A DNA stretch of 64,000 nucleotides from Pontibacter cellulosilyticus (GCF_014306105.1 NZ_JACRVF010000003.1:248001-312000), one strand, 5' to 3'. Shown: positions 34,951 to 42,681, counted from the first letter of the stretch. The notes: generated by a model not told the origin, from the letters alone. Program-made: numbers and translations.

Positions 34951-35307
34951 TTAAGCGTTGCCGCCAGTAGAACCTGTGCCGCCTGTGTTGCCAGCACCTG
35001 ATGTGCCTGAGCCACTGCTGGTTGTGCTACCGCCAGTAGAACCTGTATTGTCACCGGTTTTACCTGAGGTGCTTCCACCTGTGTTGCCAGCGCCTGTCTT
35101 ACCAAATGCGCCACCGCTCATGTTCTTAATTTCATCCATGCCAGCCTGCAGGTTTTTCTCCAGGTCTTTGCTAAGTTTACCAGCCCATTTCTTTACGCTG
35201 CCGCGAGTAACCTCGCCAGTATCCGGAGCCATAAGCAAGCCTGCAATTACACCTGCACTAGCACCTGCTAAAAGGGCCAAAAGCACTTTTCCGCTATTGT
35301 CTTTCAT
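34951..35307 (-). CDS. YtxH domain-containing protein, second of three
   Basis: 118 residues. MKDNSGKVLLALLAGASAG begins the YtxH segment at once (membrane-like to about residue 27, ending LLMAPDTG), then a Lys/Glu-rich helix (KKWAGKLSKDLEKNLQAG), and a C-terminal third made almost only of Gly, Ser, Thr and Asn in repeats of the type GSTGG and GAGNTGG. The N-terminus aligns residue by residue with the third copy. The Gly/Ser/Thr tail is low-complexity and encoded by GC-rich repeats. Confidence 0.82.
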   Translation of the reverse strand: MKDNSGKVLLALLAGASAGVIAGLLMAPDTGEVTRGSVKKWAGKLSKDLEKNLQAGMDEIKNMSGGAFGKTGAGNTGGSTSGKTGDNTGSTGGSTTSSGSGTSGAGNTGGTGSTGGNA

Positions 35308-35470
35308 AGTTGTTATAATTTATTAATTTGTATTTACATTTTATTGTGTACTAATAACGACAGTAAACAGCATTAAGTTATATCTATACAACAGAATACT
35401 ATTATACTTTAATTAAAAGTACGAAAAATGTTCGAAGAGCCGGTTTTAAGTGTCGTTAGTTACGCACTGC

Positions 35471-35875
35471 CTAGCTTCTAAAGTCAGCCAGTAGCCTTAG
35501 CACTTCGTCTTTGGTCTTATTTAGTCGGGTTTGCAGACGGCTCAGCAATTCATTCTCTCTGCCTTCACTGTAATGTAGGTCTTCTTCTGTGAGCTCTTCA
35601 TAGTTCTGGCTTAGCTGGCGTTTAATATCTTCCCAAGAGCCATACATTACAAGCTGCTCGTCTTGTGGGCTATTGGTTTTTGCCATTTTGTTTTTCAGGT
35701 TGTCTGTCCAGCTTTTAACAGTGGTGTTCAGATCGTCCCCGGCTTTGGTTAGCGTACGCATTAAATCTTCGCGGTTTCCTTGTCCGTTTTTGGGCGCAAG
35801 CAAAATACCGGCTGCAACACCGGCTCCGATGCCTGCAAGTGTTGCCATCAAAATTTTGCTGTTGTTATTCTTCAT
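35471..35875 (-). CDS. YtxH domain-containing protein, third of three
   Basis: 134 residues from ATG 35875 (ATG 35884 is possible). MKNNNSKILMATLAGIGAG aligns with the second copy; the hydrophobic segment ends ILLAPKNG. The rest is an amphipathic helix (LMRTLTKAGDDLNTTVKSW) and a charged C-terminal region (EDLHYSEGRENELLSRLQTR) unlike the other two copies. Likely role as for the family: membrane-associated, stress-linked, activity unknown. Confidence 0.82.
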   Translation of the reverse strand: MKNNNSKILMATLAGIGAGVAAGILLAPKNGQGNREDLMRTLTKAGDDLNTTVKSWTDNLKNKMAKTNSPQDEQLVMYGSWEDIKRQLSQNYEELTEEDLHYSEGRENELLSRLQTRLNKTKDEVLRLLADFRS

Positions 35876-35970
35876 GTTATCCATGCGCTGTTTTATATAG
35901 TGTTATAGTTTTATCGGCGCAGCTTATCATCAGTAACTTATCAGGGAAAACGCCTAATTCAGATAATTTA

Positions 35971-35993
35971 GATACTTTTGCGCTTCAAGTATC
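35971..35993. promoter_or_regulatory. Inverted repeat with embedded -7-like element
   Basis: GATACTT-N9-AAGTATC, a near copy of the dispersed motif in two facing halves, overlaps TACTTTTG (35973-35980), an exact TAnnTTTG. It lies 100 bases upstream of the Kazal gene; no TTTG is at the correct -33 distance. Confidence 0.3.
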
Positions 35994-36079
35994 ATACGGT
36001 TGCAGCCCTACTTGGTTAGTTGGCGGCACAAAACGGTACGTTACCGTATAATATCCTGTTATAGAAATCACATAACACT

Positions 36080-36319
36080 ATGAAGAAAATCTTTGCCTTA
36101 CTACCGCTTGCAGCATTGCTTATGAGCAACGCCTGCACAAAGACAGGCCAGAACGGAGCAGCCTGTATTGACGAGAGCAAAATAAACCCAGAGCAGATTT
36201 GCACGATGCAGTACGACCCCGTGTGCGGTTGCGACGGAAAAACCTACGGCAACAGCTGCGAAGCAGACCGTGCTGGCGTTACCTCTTATACCAAAGGCGA
36301 ATGCCCAGAGAAAAAATAA
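36080..36319 (+). CDS. Kazal-type serine protease inhibitor domain lipoprotein
   Basis: 79 residues. Signal peptide with a lipobox-like SNAC (Cys 19), then one Kazal domain: [20 protein letters not shown] is the family signature, followed by SCEADRAGV and the last Cys in KGEC. Six cysteines of the mature domain fit the usual three disulfides. Kazal domains block serine proteases by a substrate-like loop. In Bacteroidota they occur as small exported proteins; what this one inhibits is unknown. A small palindrome ACGGTA-CGT-TACCGT (36033-36047) lies upstream. The cupin gene follows by 17 bases and is probably co-transcribed. Confidence 0.88.
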   Translation: MKKIFALLPLAALLMSNACTKTGQNGAACIDESKINPEQICTMQYDPVCGCDGKTYGNSCEADRAGVTSYTKGECPEKK

Positions 36320-36336
36320 CCAATACAATAAACGAA

Positions 36337-36708
36337 ATGAGCAATAAGAAATATATTAAGCAAACGAATCCGTTTAAGGTGCCTACCACCGACGGTAAGT
36401 TGATAGAGGAACATTTTGGCCACGCCTCCACCCGCACAGGCGGCTTTAGCGTAGCGCACATGGTTGCTCCGCCTCACTGGGGTGAACCACACCAGAGTCC
36501 AGAGTTTGATGAGGTAACCATAGTAATAAAAGGAAGGAAGCTAATTGAAATTGACGGCGAGGAAGTAGAGGTAAAAGCTGGTGAAACAATTCTGATAAAA
36601 GCCGGTAGCCGTGTGCGTTACTCCAATCCTTACGACGAAGAAACAGAGTATTGGTCGGTATGTGTGCCAGCCTTTGATATTAACACAGTGCACCGCGAGG
36701 AGGAGTAG
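36337..36708 (+). CDS. Cupin domain-containing protein
   Basis: 123 residues, one cupin barrel. The metal-binding motifs are APPHWGEPHQSPEFDEV near residues 44-60 (cupin motif 1) and GETILIKAGSRVRYSNP near 83-99 (motif 2, here without the usual His, so the metal site may be incomplete). I start at ATG 36337, 17 bases after the Kazal gene stop; the frame upstream overlaps that gene in another frame and is not real. Function unknown; single-domain cupins include isomerases, dioxygenases and storage-like proteins. Confidence 0.85.
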   Translation: MSNKKYIKQTNPFKVPTTDGKLIEEHFGHASTRTGGFSVAHMVAPPHWGEPHQSPEFDEVTIVIKGRKLIEIDGEEVEVKAGETILIKAGSRVRYSNPYDEETEYWSVCVPAFDINTVHREEE

Positions 36709-36729
36709 CTAAGCAATTTAATTATAAAC

Positions 36730-36768
36730 AAAAAGCCCCAGCTAAAGTATAGCCGGGGCTTTTTGTTG
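36730..36768 (+). terminator. Terminator with AAGTATA in its loop
   Basis: 10-bp stem AAAAAGCCCC / GGGGCTTTTT (36730-36739, 36755-36764); the 15-base loop holds AAGTATA and can form a small inner GCTA/TAGC pair. Confidence 0.92.
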
Positions 36769-36793
36769 TACTTCAATATCTGAAGCTAAAATT

Positions 36794-37606
36794 TTATTTA
36801 GAGATCATATCTACAATATCCTCAGAGATACCCATGCTGCTGAAGCCGCCATCGTGCATCAGGTTCTGCATAGTTACGTAACGCGTCAGGTCTGAGAAAA
36901 GGGTAATAGTATAATCAGCACATGCCTCTGCAGATGCGTTGCCAAGCGGCGACATCTTATCGGCATAGTCGTAGAACGCGTCGAAACCACCTACACCAGT
37001 ACCAGCTGTTGTTTTAGTTGGTGACTGAGAGATAGTGTTTACTCTGATCTTTTTGCTACGGCCCAAACGGTAGCCATAGTTACGTGCAATAGACTCCAGC
37101 ACCGCCTTTGCCTGCGACATATCAGTATAATCAGGGAATACACGCTGAGCTGCAATGTAAGAAAGGGCAACAATAGAGCCCCACTCATTCATAGCATCCT
37201 GCTTCTCGGCCACGTGCATTACCTTGTGGAAAGACAGCGCAGAGATGTCCAGCGTCTTCAGGAACCAATCATAGTTCAGGTCGCCATACGTTTTGCCTTT
37301 ACGGATGTTAGGACTCATGCCGATAGAGTGCAGCACGAAGTCAATTTTACCGCCTAAGATTTCTTGTGCCTTTGAGAACAGGTTTTCCAGATCTTCAACA
37401 GAAGTAGCATCGGCAGGTATAATCTGCGCCTCGCACTCTTCTGCCAGTTTATTGATCTCGCCCATACGCATAGCTAGCGGGGCATTAGTCAGTACAAACT
37501 CAGCACCTTCTTCCTTGGCACGCTTCGCAACTTTCCAGGCAATAGATTTTTCGTCCAGTGCTCCGAAAATAATTCCTTTCTTTCCTTTAAGCAGATTATA
37601 AGACAT
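36794..37606 (-). CDS. fabI: Enoyl-[acyl-carrier-protein] reductase (NADH)
   Basis: Last reduction step of each fatty acid elongation cycle. 270 residues, atypical short-chain dehydrogenase of the FabI type: cofactor-binding GIIFGALDEKSIAWKVAKRA near 10-30 (the FabI variant of the glycine motif), DATSVEDLENLF near 66, LHSIGM near 92, and the catalytic pair in SYIAAQRVFPDYTDMSQAKA near 150-168 (Tyr then Lys). C-terminal SPLGNASAEACADYTITLFSD is also typical (split here as SPLGNASAEA and YTITLFSD). It is probably essential. The region upstream holds repeat element 1. Confidence 0.95.
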   Translation of the reverse strand: MSYNLLKGKKGIIFGALDEKSIAWKVAKRAKEEGAEFVLTNAPLAMRMGEINKLAEECEAQIIPADATSVEDLENLFSKAQEILGGKIDFVLHSIGMSPNIRKGKTYGDLNYDWFLKTLDISALSFHKVMHVAEKQDAMNEWGSIVALSYIAAQRVFPDYTDMSQAKAVLESIARNYGYRLGRSKKIRVNTISQSPTKTTAGTGVGGFDAFYDYADKMSPLGNASAEACADYTITLFSDLTRYVTMQNLMHDGGFSSMGISEDIVDMISK

Positions 37607-37717
37607 ATCTGTATCGTTATTTTATACTTTCAAAGATTTGAGCCGGCAATATAGCAATAACTCAGTATAACTCAAGATGCGAGGCAAGTACATTCTGGTG
37701 AACGTGTTGCAGCACAT

Positions 37718-37927
37718 GGTCCAACCACCCCTGCCCCTCCTTATCTAAGGAGGGGAACTCTGCTACCACTGTCTCAACTCTTATCACAATAGCTGCGGCT
37801 CTTCTTCTTGTCGTTATAAGAAAATTTTATTTAGAGTGAGGTTAAGCAATAGCTATGAGCCGATACTTTAGCAGAAGTAATAGGGGGCTCCCCTCCTTAG
37901 GTAAGGAGGGGCAGGGGTGGTTGGACC
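37718..37927. repeat. Repeat element copy 1 (inverted-repeat, MITE/REP-like), 210 bp
   Basis: Outer arms of about 40 bp read GGTCCAACCACCCC... inward from both ends and differ at two positions. Each arm itself contains a short palindrome of the type CCCCTCCTTA/TAAGGAGGGG. The inner part is unrelated to protein coding. The inner sequence runs opposite to that of copy 3 (TAACCTC and TACTTCTGC appear on the other strand). It lies between recN and fabI. Same length class as copy 3 (209 bp). Confidence 0.88.
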
Positions 37928-37938
37928 AGATATCTTAA

Positions 37939-37985
37939 AAAATAAACAGCCCTCTCCTACCAAATAGAAGAGGGCTGTTTATTTT
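37939..37985 (-). terminator. Terminator of recN
   Basis: 17-bp perfect stem AAAATAAACAGCCCTCT and complement at 37969-37985, 13-base loop, T-rich on the minus strand. Confidence 0.93.
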
Positions 37986-37999
37986 ATACTTTCTACAAG

Positions 38000-39679
38000 T
38001 TACATCGACAGTAATTCCTTTGCACTCTTAAAAGCACTAGCGCTTGGGTTAGCGCCAGCAATCATGTGTGCAATTTCGTTTACACGTTCTTCTTTGTTCA
38101 GCTTTTTGATGCGGCTGATGGTGCGGTCTTCGGTATCGTGCTTGTAGACAAAGTAATGCGCGTTGCCCTGTGCAGCAATTTGTGGCAAGTGCGAGATAGC
38201 AATGATCTGGTGCTTCTGCGCCATCTGCTGCATCATCTTACCCACTTTAACTGCCACTTCTCCGGATATACCCGTGTCAATCTCATCAAAAATGATGGTT
38301 GGCAAGGCGGTTTTATCAGCTAGCATGTACTTCACACTAAGCATCAACCTGGAGAACTCACCACCAGAAGCAGCTTTTACCAGCGACTGCGGTTGTGCGC
38401 CTTTGTTAGCGCTGAAAAGTATACTTATCTCGTCAGTACCTGTAGCAGACGGTGTTGTATTAGCGTGCTGGATAACGATACGTGCATTTGGCATACCAAG
38501 CTCAGCAAGCAAAGTATAAAGTTCCTGCTCAAACTGGCCGAATGATGACTTACGACGCTCAGAAAGTATAGCTGCTTTGCCAAGAACCTCCTTCTCTGCC
38601 TCTTCCATGGCTTTTTTAGTGCTGGCAATGGCAGCATCTAAGTTAAGTACGCTTCCAACTTTCCCTTCCAGATCACGCTGTATCTCCAGTAACTCTGCAT
38701 TAGACTGCACCTGGTGCTTACGCTGTAAAGTATAAATCATATTCAGGCGTTCCTGCACTTCTACGGTACGCTCAGGGTCTGCTTCTGTCTTACGTTCTGC
38801 ATCTTCCAACTCACCGGCAATATCGTTCAGCTCAATCATGCAGCTCTCGGTACGAGTGCGTAACTCGTCATACTTCGGAGAGAATTGCGCCAGCTGCCCG
38901 ATCAGATGTGCTGTGTCTTTTAAAGCTGATGTGATGTTGAATTCCGACTCTGTGAGGTACTGCACGGCCTGCGTTAGCTTTACCTTAATATCTTCAGCGT
39001 TTTCCAGCTGCTTCAGTTCATTCTCCAGTTCTTCCTGCTCGTTCTCCTGCAGGTTTGCCTCCTCCAGTTCGTTCAGCAGGAATGTGTGGTAGTCGAGTTC
39101 TTTCTGTGCCTGCGCCAGCTGGTCTTCCAGCTTACGGTACTCTGATTCCAGTTTCTTATACTTGCGATAGGTGTCGTTATAGTCTTTTAAGTAAGACAGG
39201 TTTCCAGCATAAATATCCAGCGAGGTATTGCCGGCATACACGTCAAGTATATTTAGCTGATAGCTGGTATCACCTAGCTGCAGCGTGTCGTGCTGCGAGT
39301 GGATGTCCATCAGGTTCTCCCCTATTTTACGGATCACATCCAAAGTTACAGGCGTGTCATTTACAAACGCGCGCGACTTGCCGCTTGGGCTGATCTCACG
39401 GCGCAGAATGCACTGGTCATCATAATCCAGGTCCTCAGCAGTAAACACCTCTTTCAGGTTGTACGACGAAATATCAAACACCCCTTCTATCACACACTTC
39501 TGCTCCTGGTCAAACAGCAGCTTGGAGTCGGCGCGGTTGCCCAGCAGTAAGCCAATAGCCCCCAGCATGATGGATTTACCGGCACCGGTTTCGCCTGTAA
39601 TAATGTTCAGCACCGGAGACGGGTTCATCTCCAGCTTCTCGATCAGGGCGTAATTCTTTATTTTAAGATCTATCAGCAT
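38000..39679 (-). CDS. recN: DNA repair protein RecN
   Basis: SMC-like ATPase for double-strand break repair. 559 residues: Walker A GETGAGKS at residues 29-36 after the typical start MLIDLKIKNYALIEKLE, a Q-loop region HSQHDTLQLG near 127, two long coiled-coil arms (about 165-235 and 300-375), then the C-terminal ATPase half with the signature segment AASGGEFSRLMLSVKY near 443 and Walker B TIIFDEIDTGISGEVA near 470. It is slightly longer than E. coli RecN (553). A perfect 14-bp palindrome sits 5 bases before the ATG. It is the distal gene of the bamD-rpoZ-coaBC-DUF4835 neighbourhood. Confidence 0.96.
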   Translation of the reverse strand: MLIDLKIKNYALIEKLEMNPSPVLNIITGETGAGKSIMLGAIGLLLGNRADSKLLFDQEQKCVIEGVFDISSYNLKEVFTAEDLDYDDQCILRREISPSGKSRAFVNDTPVTLDVIRKIGENLMDIHSQHDTLQLGDTSYQLNILDVYAGNTSLDIYAGNLSYLKDYNDTYRKYKKLESEYRKLEDQLAQAQKELDYHTFLLNELEEANLQENEQEELENELKQLENAEDIKVKLTQAVQYLTESEFNITSALKDTAHLIGQLAQFSPKYDELRTRTESCMIELNDIAGELEDAERKTEADPERTVEVQERLNMIYTLQRKHQVQSNAELLEIQRDLEGKVGSVLNLDAAIASTKKAMEEAEKEVLGKAAILSERRKSSFGQFEQELYTLLAELGMPNARIVIQHANTTPSATGTDEISILFSANKGAQPQSLVKAASGGEFSRLMLSVKYMLADKTALPTIIFDEIDTGISGEVAVKVGKMMQQMAQKHQIIAISHLPQIAAQGNAHYFVYKHDTEDRTISRIKKLNKEERVNEIAHMIAGANPSASAFKSAKELLSM

Positions 39680-39684
39680 ATAAG

Positions 39685-39698
39685 TAGTCTCGAGACTA
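39685..39698. promoter_or_regulatory. Palindrome upstream of recN
   Basis: TAGTCTCGAGACTA, a perfect 14-bp palindrome, ends 5 bases before the recN start codon. A possible operator. No SOS box consensus for this group is known to me, so LexA control is only a guess. Confidence 0.4.
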
Positions 39699-39924
39699 TA
39701 GACATAAGATGTAAGACTTTTTGCCTATGCTAAAGTTCGGTATTTCTGTAAAATTTTTGATGTGGTGGAAGTATAAATTATACTTTGCTTCTGCACTCAA
39801 GGTAATGATAAAATTCTCTGTTGGTTAGAAGGCGTCTGTTTTACTAATATCACTAGCTTAACCTCCCTCCTTTAAAGAACCCTTCCGGATTATAAAGCAG
39901 AGAAAACATAGGCTGAAGTATACT

Positions 39925-40155
39925 TTAATAAGGAGCCTCTATATCGTAGATGATTTCCTCTACCTCCTCTGGCAGGAACTCATGCTTATTAAATCTGAAA
40001 TCCTTTAGCTGCAGTTTACCTGAATTTATACTTGATAATGAGCCCGCTAACACTACTTTGCTGCGTAGCACCACTTGTACAGCAGGTTGCTGCACCAGCT
40101 CTGGCAGGTGTTTCTCTAAGTCTTTCCGGAAGATGCGGACCTGGCGTTTGCCCAT
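39925..40155 (-). CDS. Small conserved-looking protein with Sm-like pattern
   Basis: 76 residues. After a basic helix (KRQVRIFRKDLEKHLPELV) the chain shows five probable beta strands: AVQVVLRSKVVLAG, GSLSSINSG, KLQLKDFRFN, KHEFLPEE and VEEIIYDIEAPY. The order helix plus five short strands, with a V-x-L-x-x-x-V-x-x-G-x-L start and a closing I-x-x-I segment, resembles Sm/Hfq-type barrels. Sequence identity to Hfq is not evident, so this is a fold guess. It lies between the DUF4835 gene (74 bases) and recN (245 bases) on the same strand, so it may be co-transcribed with the former. Function unknown. Confidence 0.6.
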   Translation of the reverse strand: MGKRQVRIFRKDLEKHLPELVQQPAVQVVLRSKVVLAGSLSSINSGKLQLKDFRFNKHEFLPEEVEEIIYDIEAPY

Positions 40156-40229
40156 TGTGTAAAGTATAAAATCAAGCAGGTTGTTCTGCTGCCGTGAAGT
40201 TACACCCTTTTACTGGAATTCTAAAAATT

Positions 40230-41135
40230 TTAGCGTTTTAGCAAAACTTCGTACTTGCTGTTGTTGGTAGGATCGGTTTGGGAGAGTAAGGCGTATGCCT
40301 GCTGCTTTTGTGCCGGCGCTGCATTCTTAAACATGTTCACCAGTTCGTCGGCCTTAGCGTCGAAGAAAGAGCGGACCACAGCTGAATTTGGCTTTTGCTG
40401 CTGCAGGCGCTGTATACTTTCCAGAGCAGTCAGCACAGATTGGCGCGCCTTTTCTGGATTTTCGATCATGATATCCAGCCCATTGCGGTGCATGTTGTAT
40501 AGCCCCTCACGAAACGGAAGGAACTGCGGGTCCTGCATGTTATCTATGAGCCAATAACGGTTGCGGTTGCTGTCAAAAGCTTTCCAGCCCTGGTAGCCGG
40601 GCCCTTGTGAGGCAGCCAGGTTAAGCACGCCCCTTGCCTTATCAAAAGCAGATGCACCTCCTAAACGGCCAAAGCTATCGTTGTCTATGCCAATGATCAT
40701 AAAGGCATAAAACGCCAACATAGATGACAAATTGGAAGTATAGCTGTTCTCGGCAAAATCAAGTGGCTGGGCAGTGTTAAACTGGAAGGTCCAGTCTTTA
40801 TCGATAAAAGAGAAAAGGGTAGACTCGTAGCCTGTGCCGTACGCCGGTCTTACCGACACTACCTGCACATTGGCCTTGAACACTCCAATCTCCGGCATCT
40901 CCGTCAGGTTGATAAGGAGGCGGCATTTAATACGCTCTTCTGGTCTGTAGGCTTGTTCTGTCCAGCGGCGGTTGTTCATGAACTCGAAGATGCGTGTTTG
41001 CATATCCGTGAACAATTGCTTGTCGGTGTACTGTACTTGTTCGCTGTTAACTACCACATCGCACTGCAGCTCCTGGGCTTTGGCAGTCCAGGCTGTCAGG
41101 CAAAACATCAGCAAAACAAGTATTTTCTTAGCCAT
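40230..41135 (-). CDS. DUF4835 family protein, exported
   Basis: 301 residues. Signal peptide MAKKILVLLMFCLTAWTAKA with cleavage before QELQC. The mature protein matches the DUF4835 family of Bacteroidota: VVVNSEQVQYTDKQLF near 28, NNRRWTEQAYRPEERIKC near 55, ENSYTSNLSSMLAFYAFMII near 128, and GPGYQGWKAFDSNRNRYWL near 175. Its function is unknown; the gene's place directly after coaBC and near recN is conserved in the phylum as far as I know. Its start overlaps the coaB end by 8 bases, so it is in the same operon. Confidence 0.88.
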   Translation of the reverse strand: MAKKILVLLMFCLTAWTAKAQELQCDVVVNSEQVQYTDKQLFTDMQTRIFEFMNNRRWTEQAYRPEERIKCRLLINLTEMPEIGVFKANVQVVSVRPAYGTGYESTLFSFIDKDWTFQFNTAQPLDFAENSYTSNLSSMLAFYAFMIIGIDNDSFGRLGGASAFDKARGVLNLAASQGPGYQGWKAFDSNRNRYWLIDNMQDPQFLPFREGLYNMHRNGLDIMIENPEKARQSVLTALESIQRLQQQKPNSAVVRSFFDAKADELVNMFKNAAPAQKQQAYALLSQTDPTNNSKYEVLLKR

Positions 41136-41790
41136 TTATTCGCTCCCAGATCAGGTTTACAATGTCTTCGGCTACCGCAGTTTTTTGTTTCAACTCAAAA
41201 GCAGTAGTAGCGTCTTTTTCTATAATCGTTACTTTGTTCGTGTCGTGCTTAAAGCCTGCTCCCGGATCGTTCAATGAGTTTAGCACGATCATATCCAGGT
41301 TCTTTTTCTGCAGCTTTTCACGGGCATTGGCGCTTTCGTTATGTGTTTCCAGAGCAAAACCAACCGAAAACTGTCCTTCTTTCTTCTCTTTACCCAGAGC
41401 CGACGCTATATCAACGTTCTTAACAAGTTCTATCGTAAGTTCGTTGCCGCTTTTTTTAATCTTTTTATCGGCAACCACTTTAGGCTTGTAATCGGCTACT
41501 GCCGCAGCATATACCAATATATCAGCCTCCAGAGCTAACTGCTTTACAGCGGCATACATCTCGTCTGCAGTTGTAACAGATGTTACATTTATACTTTGGT
41601 GTTCCGCTTTTATACTTACCGGACCTGAAATTAACTGCACATTGGCACCACGCGCTGCAAAACAGGCTGCCAAGGCATAACCCATTTTACCCGTAGAGTG
41701 GTTCCCGATAAAACGCACCGGGTCTATTGGCTCGTAGGTTGGGCCTGCTGTTAATACTACTGTTTTACCTTTAAACGATCTTTCGGTCAC
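41128..41790 (-). CDS. coaB: Phosphopantothenate-cysteine ligase half of CoaBC (separate frame)
   Basis: Second half of coenzyme A biosynthesis protein CoaBC: it joins phosphopantothenate and cysteine with a nucleotide triphosphate. The frame shows KGKTVVLTAGPTYEPIDPVR, FIGNHSTGKMGYALA, AAVADYKP and KKSGNELTIELVKNVDI, all typical of CoaB. In most Bacteroidota this follows CoaC in one chain; here it lies in the +1 frame relative to coaC, with overlap. No ATG is near; GTG at 41790 (MTERSFKGKT) is a plausible separate start, TTG at 41796 or 41820 less so. The change could be a real split, a +1 frameshift or a sequence error of one T. Length from GTG: 220 residues. Confidence 0.82.
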   Translation of the reverse strand: MTERSFKGKTVVLTAGPTYEPIDPVRFIGNHSTGKMGYALAACFAARGANVQLISGPVSIKAEHQSINVTSVTTADEMYAAVKQLALEADILVYAAAVADYKPKVVADKKIKKSGNELTIELVKNVDIASALGKEKKEGQFSVGFALETHNESANAREKLQKKNLDMIVLNSLNDPGAGFKHDTNKVTIIEKDATTAFELKQKTAVAEDIVNLIWERING

Positions 41791-42331
41791 CTGCAAAGAA
41801 ATTCTGAAGCACTTGAACAATCTCTTCTGGCTCTGCCATACGCCCCTGCCCTACCAAGCCGCTTGCCAGCTCACCGTAACCGGCTTCGATAATACGGTTA
41901 CCGTAGCCGCGCAATTTGGTAAAGTTGCCCTGCACCGACGGATGCTGGTACATATCCAGGTCCATGGCCGGAGCTACAAAAACCGGGCATCGTGCCGACA
42001 GATAAGTGGCTGAAAGCAGGTTATCGCAAAAGCCATTAGCCATTTTGGCTACGGTATTGGCACTTGCCGGTGCCACCACCATAGCGTCTGCCCAAAGCCC
42101 CAGGTCCACATGGTTTGTCCAAACGCTGGTGTCGTCTTTAACGAACTCTGTAAATACCGGCCTCTTGGAAAGCGTAGCTAATGTAAGAGGGGTAATAAAG
42201 GCAGAAGCAGAAGTAGTCAGGATTACCTGTACCTCTGCTTCTTCTTTTATGAGTTGCCGTACCAGTATGGCTGCTTTGTAAGCAGCTATACTTCCGCAAA
42301 CTCCTAATATGATCTTTTTATGCCGGAGCAT
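41771..42331 (-). CDS. coaC: Phosphopantothenoylcysteine decarboxylase half of CoaBC
   Basis: FMN-dependent decarboxylase of coenzyme A synthesis, 186 residues. GVCGSIAAYKAAILVRQL near 11-28 is the family start; then TTSASAFITPLTLATLS, NHVDLGLWADAMVVAPASAN near 73-93 (His of the active site and ASANT flavin motif), AKMANGFCDNLL with the conserved Cys, and APAMDLDMY near 120. It ends GRMAEPEEIVQVLQNFF and a short tail at TAA 41771-41773, exactly where other Bacteroidota CoaBC chains continue into CoaB. Starts 9 bases after rpoZ. Confidence 0.92.
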   Translation of the reverse strand: MLRHKKIILGVCGSIAAYKAAILVRQLIKEEAEVQVILTTSASAFITPLTLATLSKRPVFTEFVKDDTSVWTNHVDLGLWADAMVVAPASANTVAKMANGFCDNLLSATYLSARCPVFVAPAMDLDMYQHPSVQGNFTKLRGYGNRIIEAGYGELASGLVGQGRMAEPEEIVQVLQNFFAGDRKIV

Positions 42332-42340
42332 TTGCCCGTA

Positions 42341-42670
42341 TTACAGGGAAATTTCCTCTGAAGTCTCCTCGTCTGGTGCACGGAAGTAAACTTTCTCTTC
42401 CAGGAACTCCTCGATAGCCAGGCTAGTAGGTTTTGGTAAACGCTCATAGTATTTAGAGATCTCGATCTGCTCGCGGTTCTCGAATACTTCCTCCAGGTTA
42501 TCTACAGTAGTTGCAAATTCAGCCAACTTAGAGTTCAACTCTTCTTTTATCTTAACTGCAACCTGGTTCGCTCTTTTAGAGATGATAGCCACAGACATGT
42601 ATACGTTGCCGGTTTGCTCTGCAAAGTCGGCCATGTTGCGCGTAACGATAGATGATGGAACTGATGCCAT
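42341..42670 (-). CDS. rpoZ: DNA-directed RNA polymerase subunit omega (Bacteroidota type)
   Basis: Small assembly subunit of RNA polymerase. 109 residues. The Bacteroidota form is recognised by SSIVTRNMADFAEQTGNVY near 5-24, SVAIISKRANQVAVKIKEEL near 26-45 (the core omega helix), DNLEEVFENREQIEISKYYE near 57-76 and the final KVYFRAP. The protein is longer than E. coli omega (91). It lies between bamD (11 bases) and coaC (9 bases) in a tight operon. Confidence 0.92.
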   Translation of the reverse strand: MASVPSSIVTRNMADFAEQTGNVYMSVAIISKRANQVAVKIKEELNSKLAEFATTVDNLEEVFENREQIEISKYYERLPKPTSLAIEEFLEEKVYFRAPDEETSEEISL

Positions 42671-42681
42671 ATATTTTATAC

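Noticed and set aside
36199-36336. N-terminal extension of the cupin gene
   Set aside because: It overlaps the Kazal gene in another frame and encodes an Arg-rich stretch without family match; ATG 36337 fits the fold.
41796-41820. TTG starts for coaB at 41820 or 41796
   Set aside because: They add residues that do not match CoaB N-termini (FKCFRISLQ); GTG at 41790 or a frame shift from coaC is more credible.
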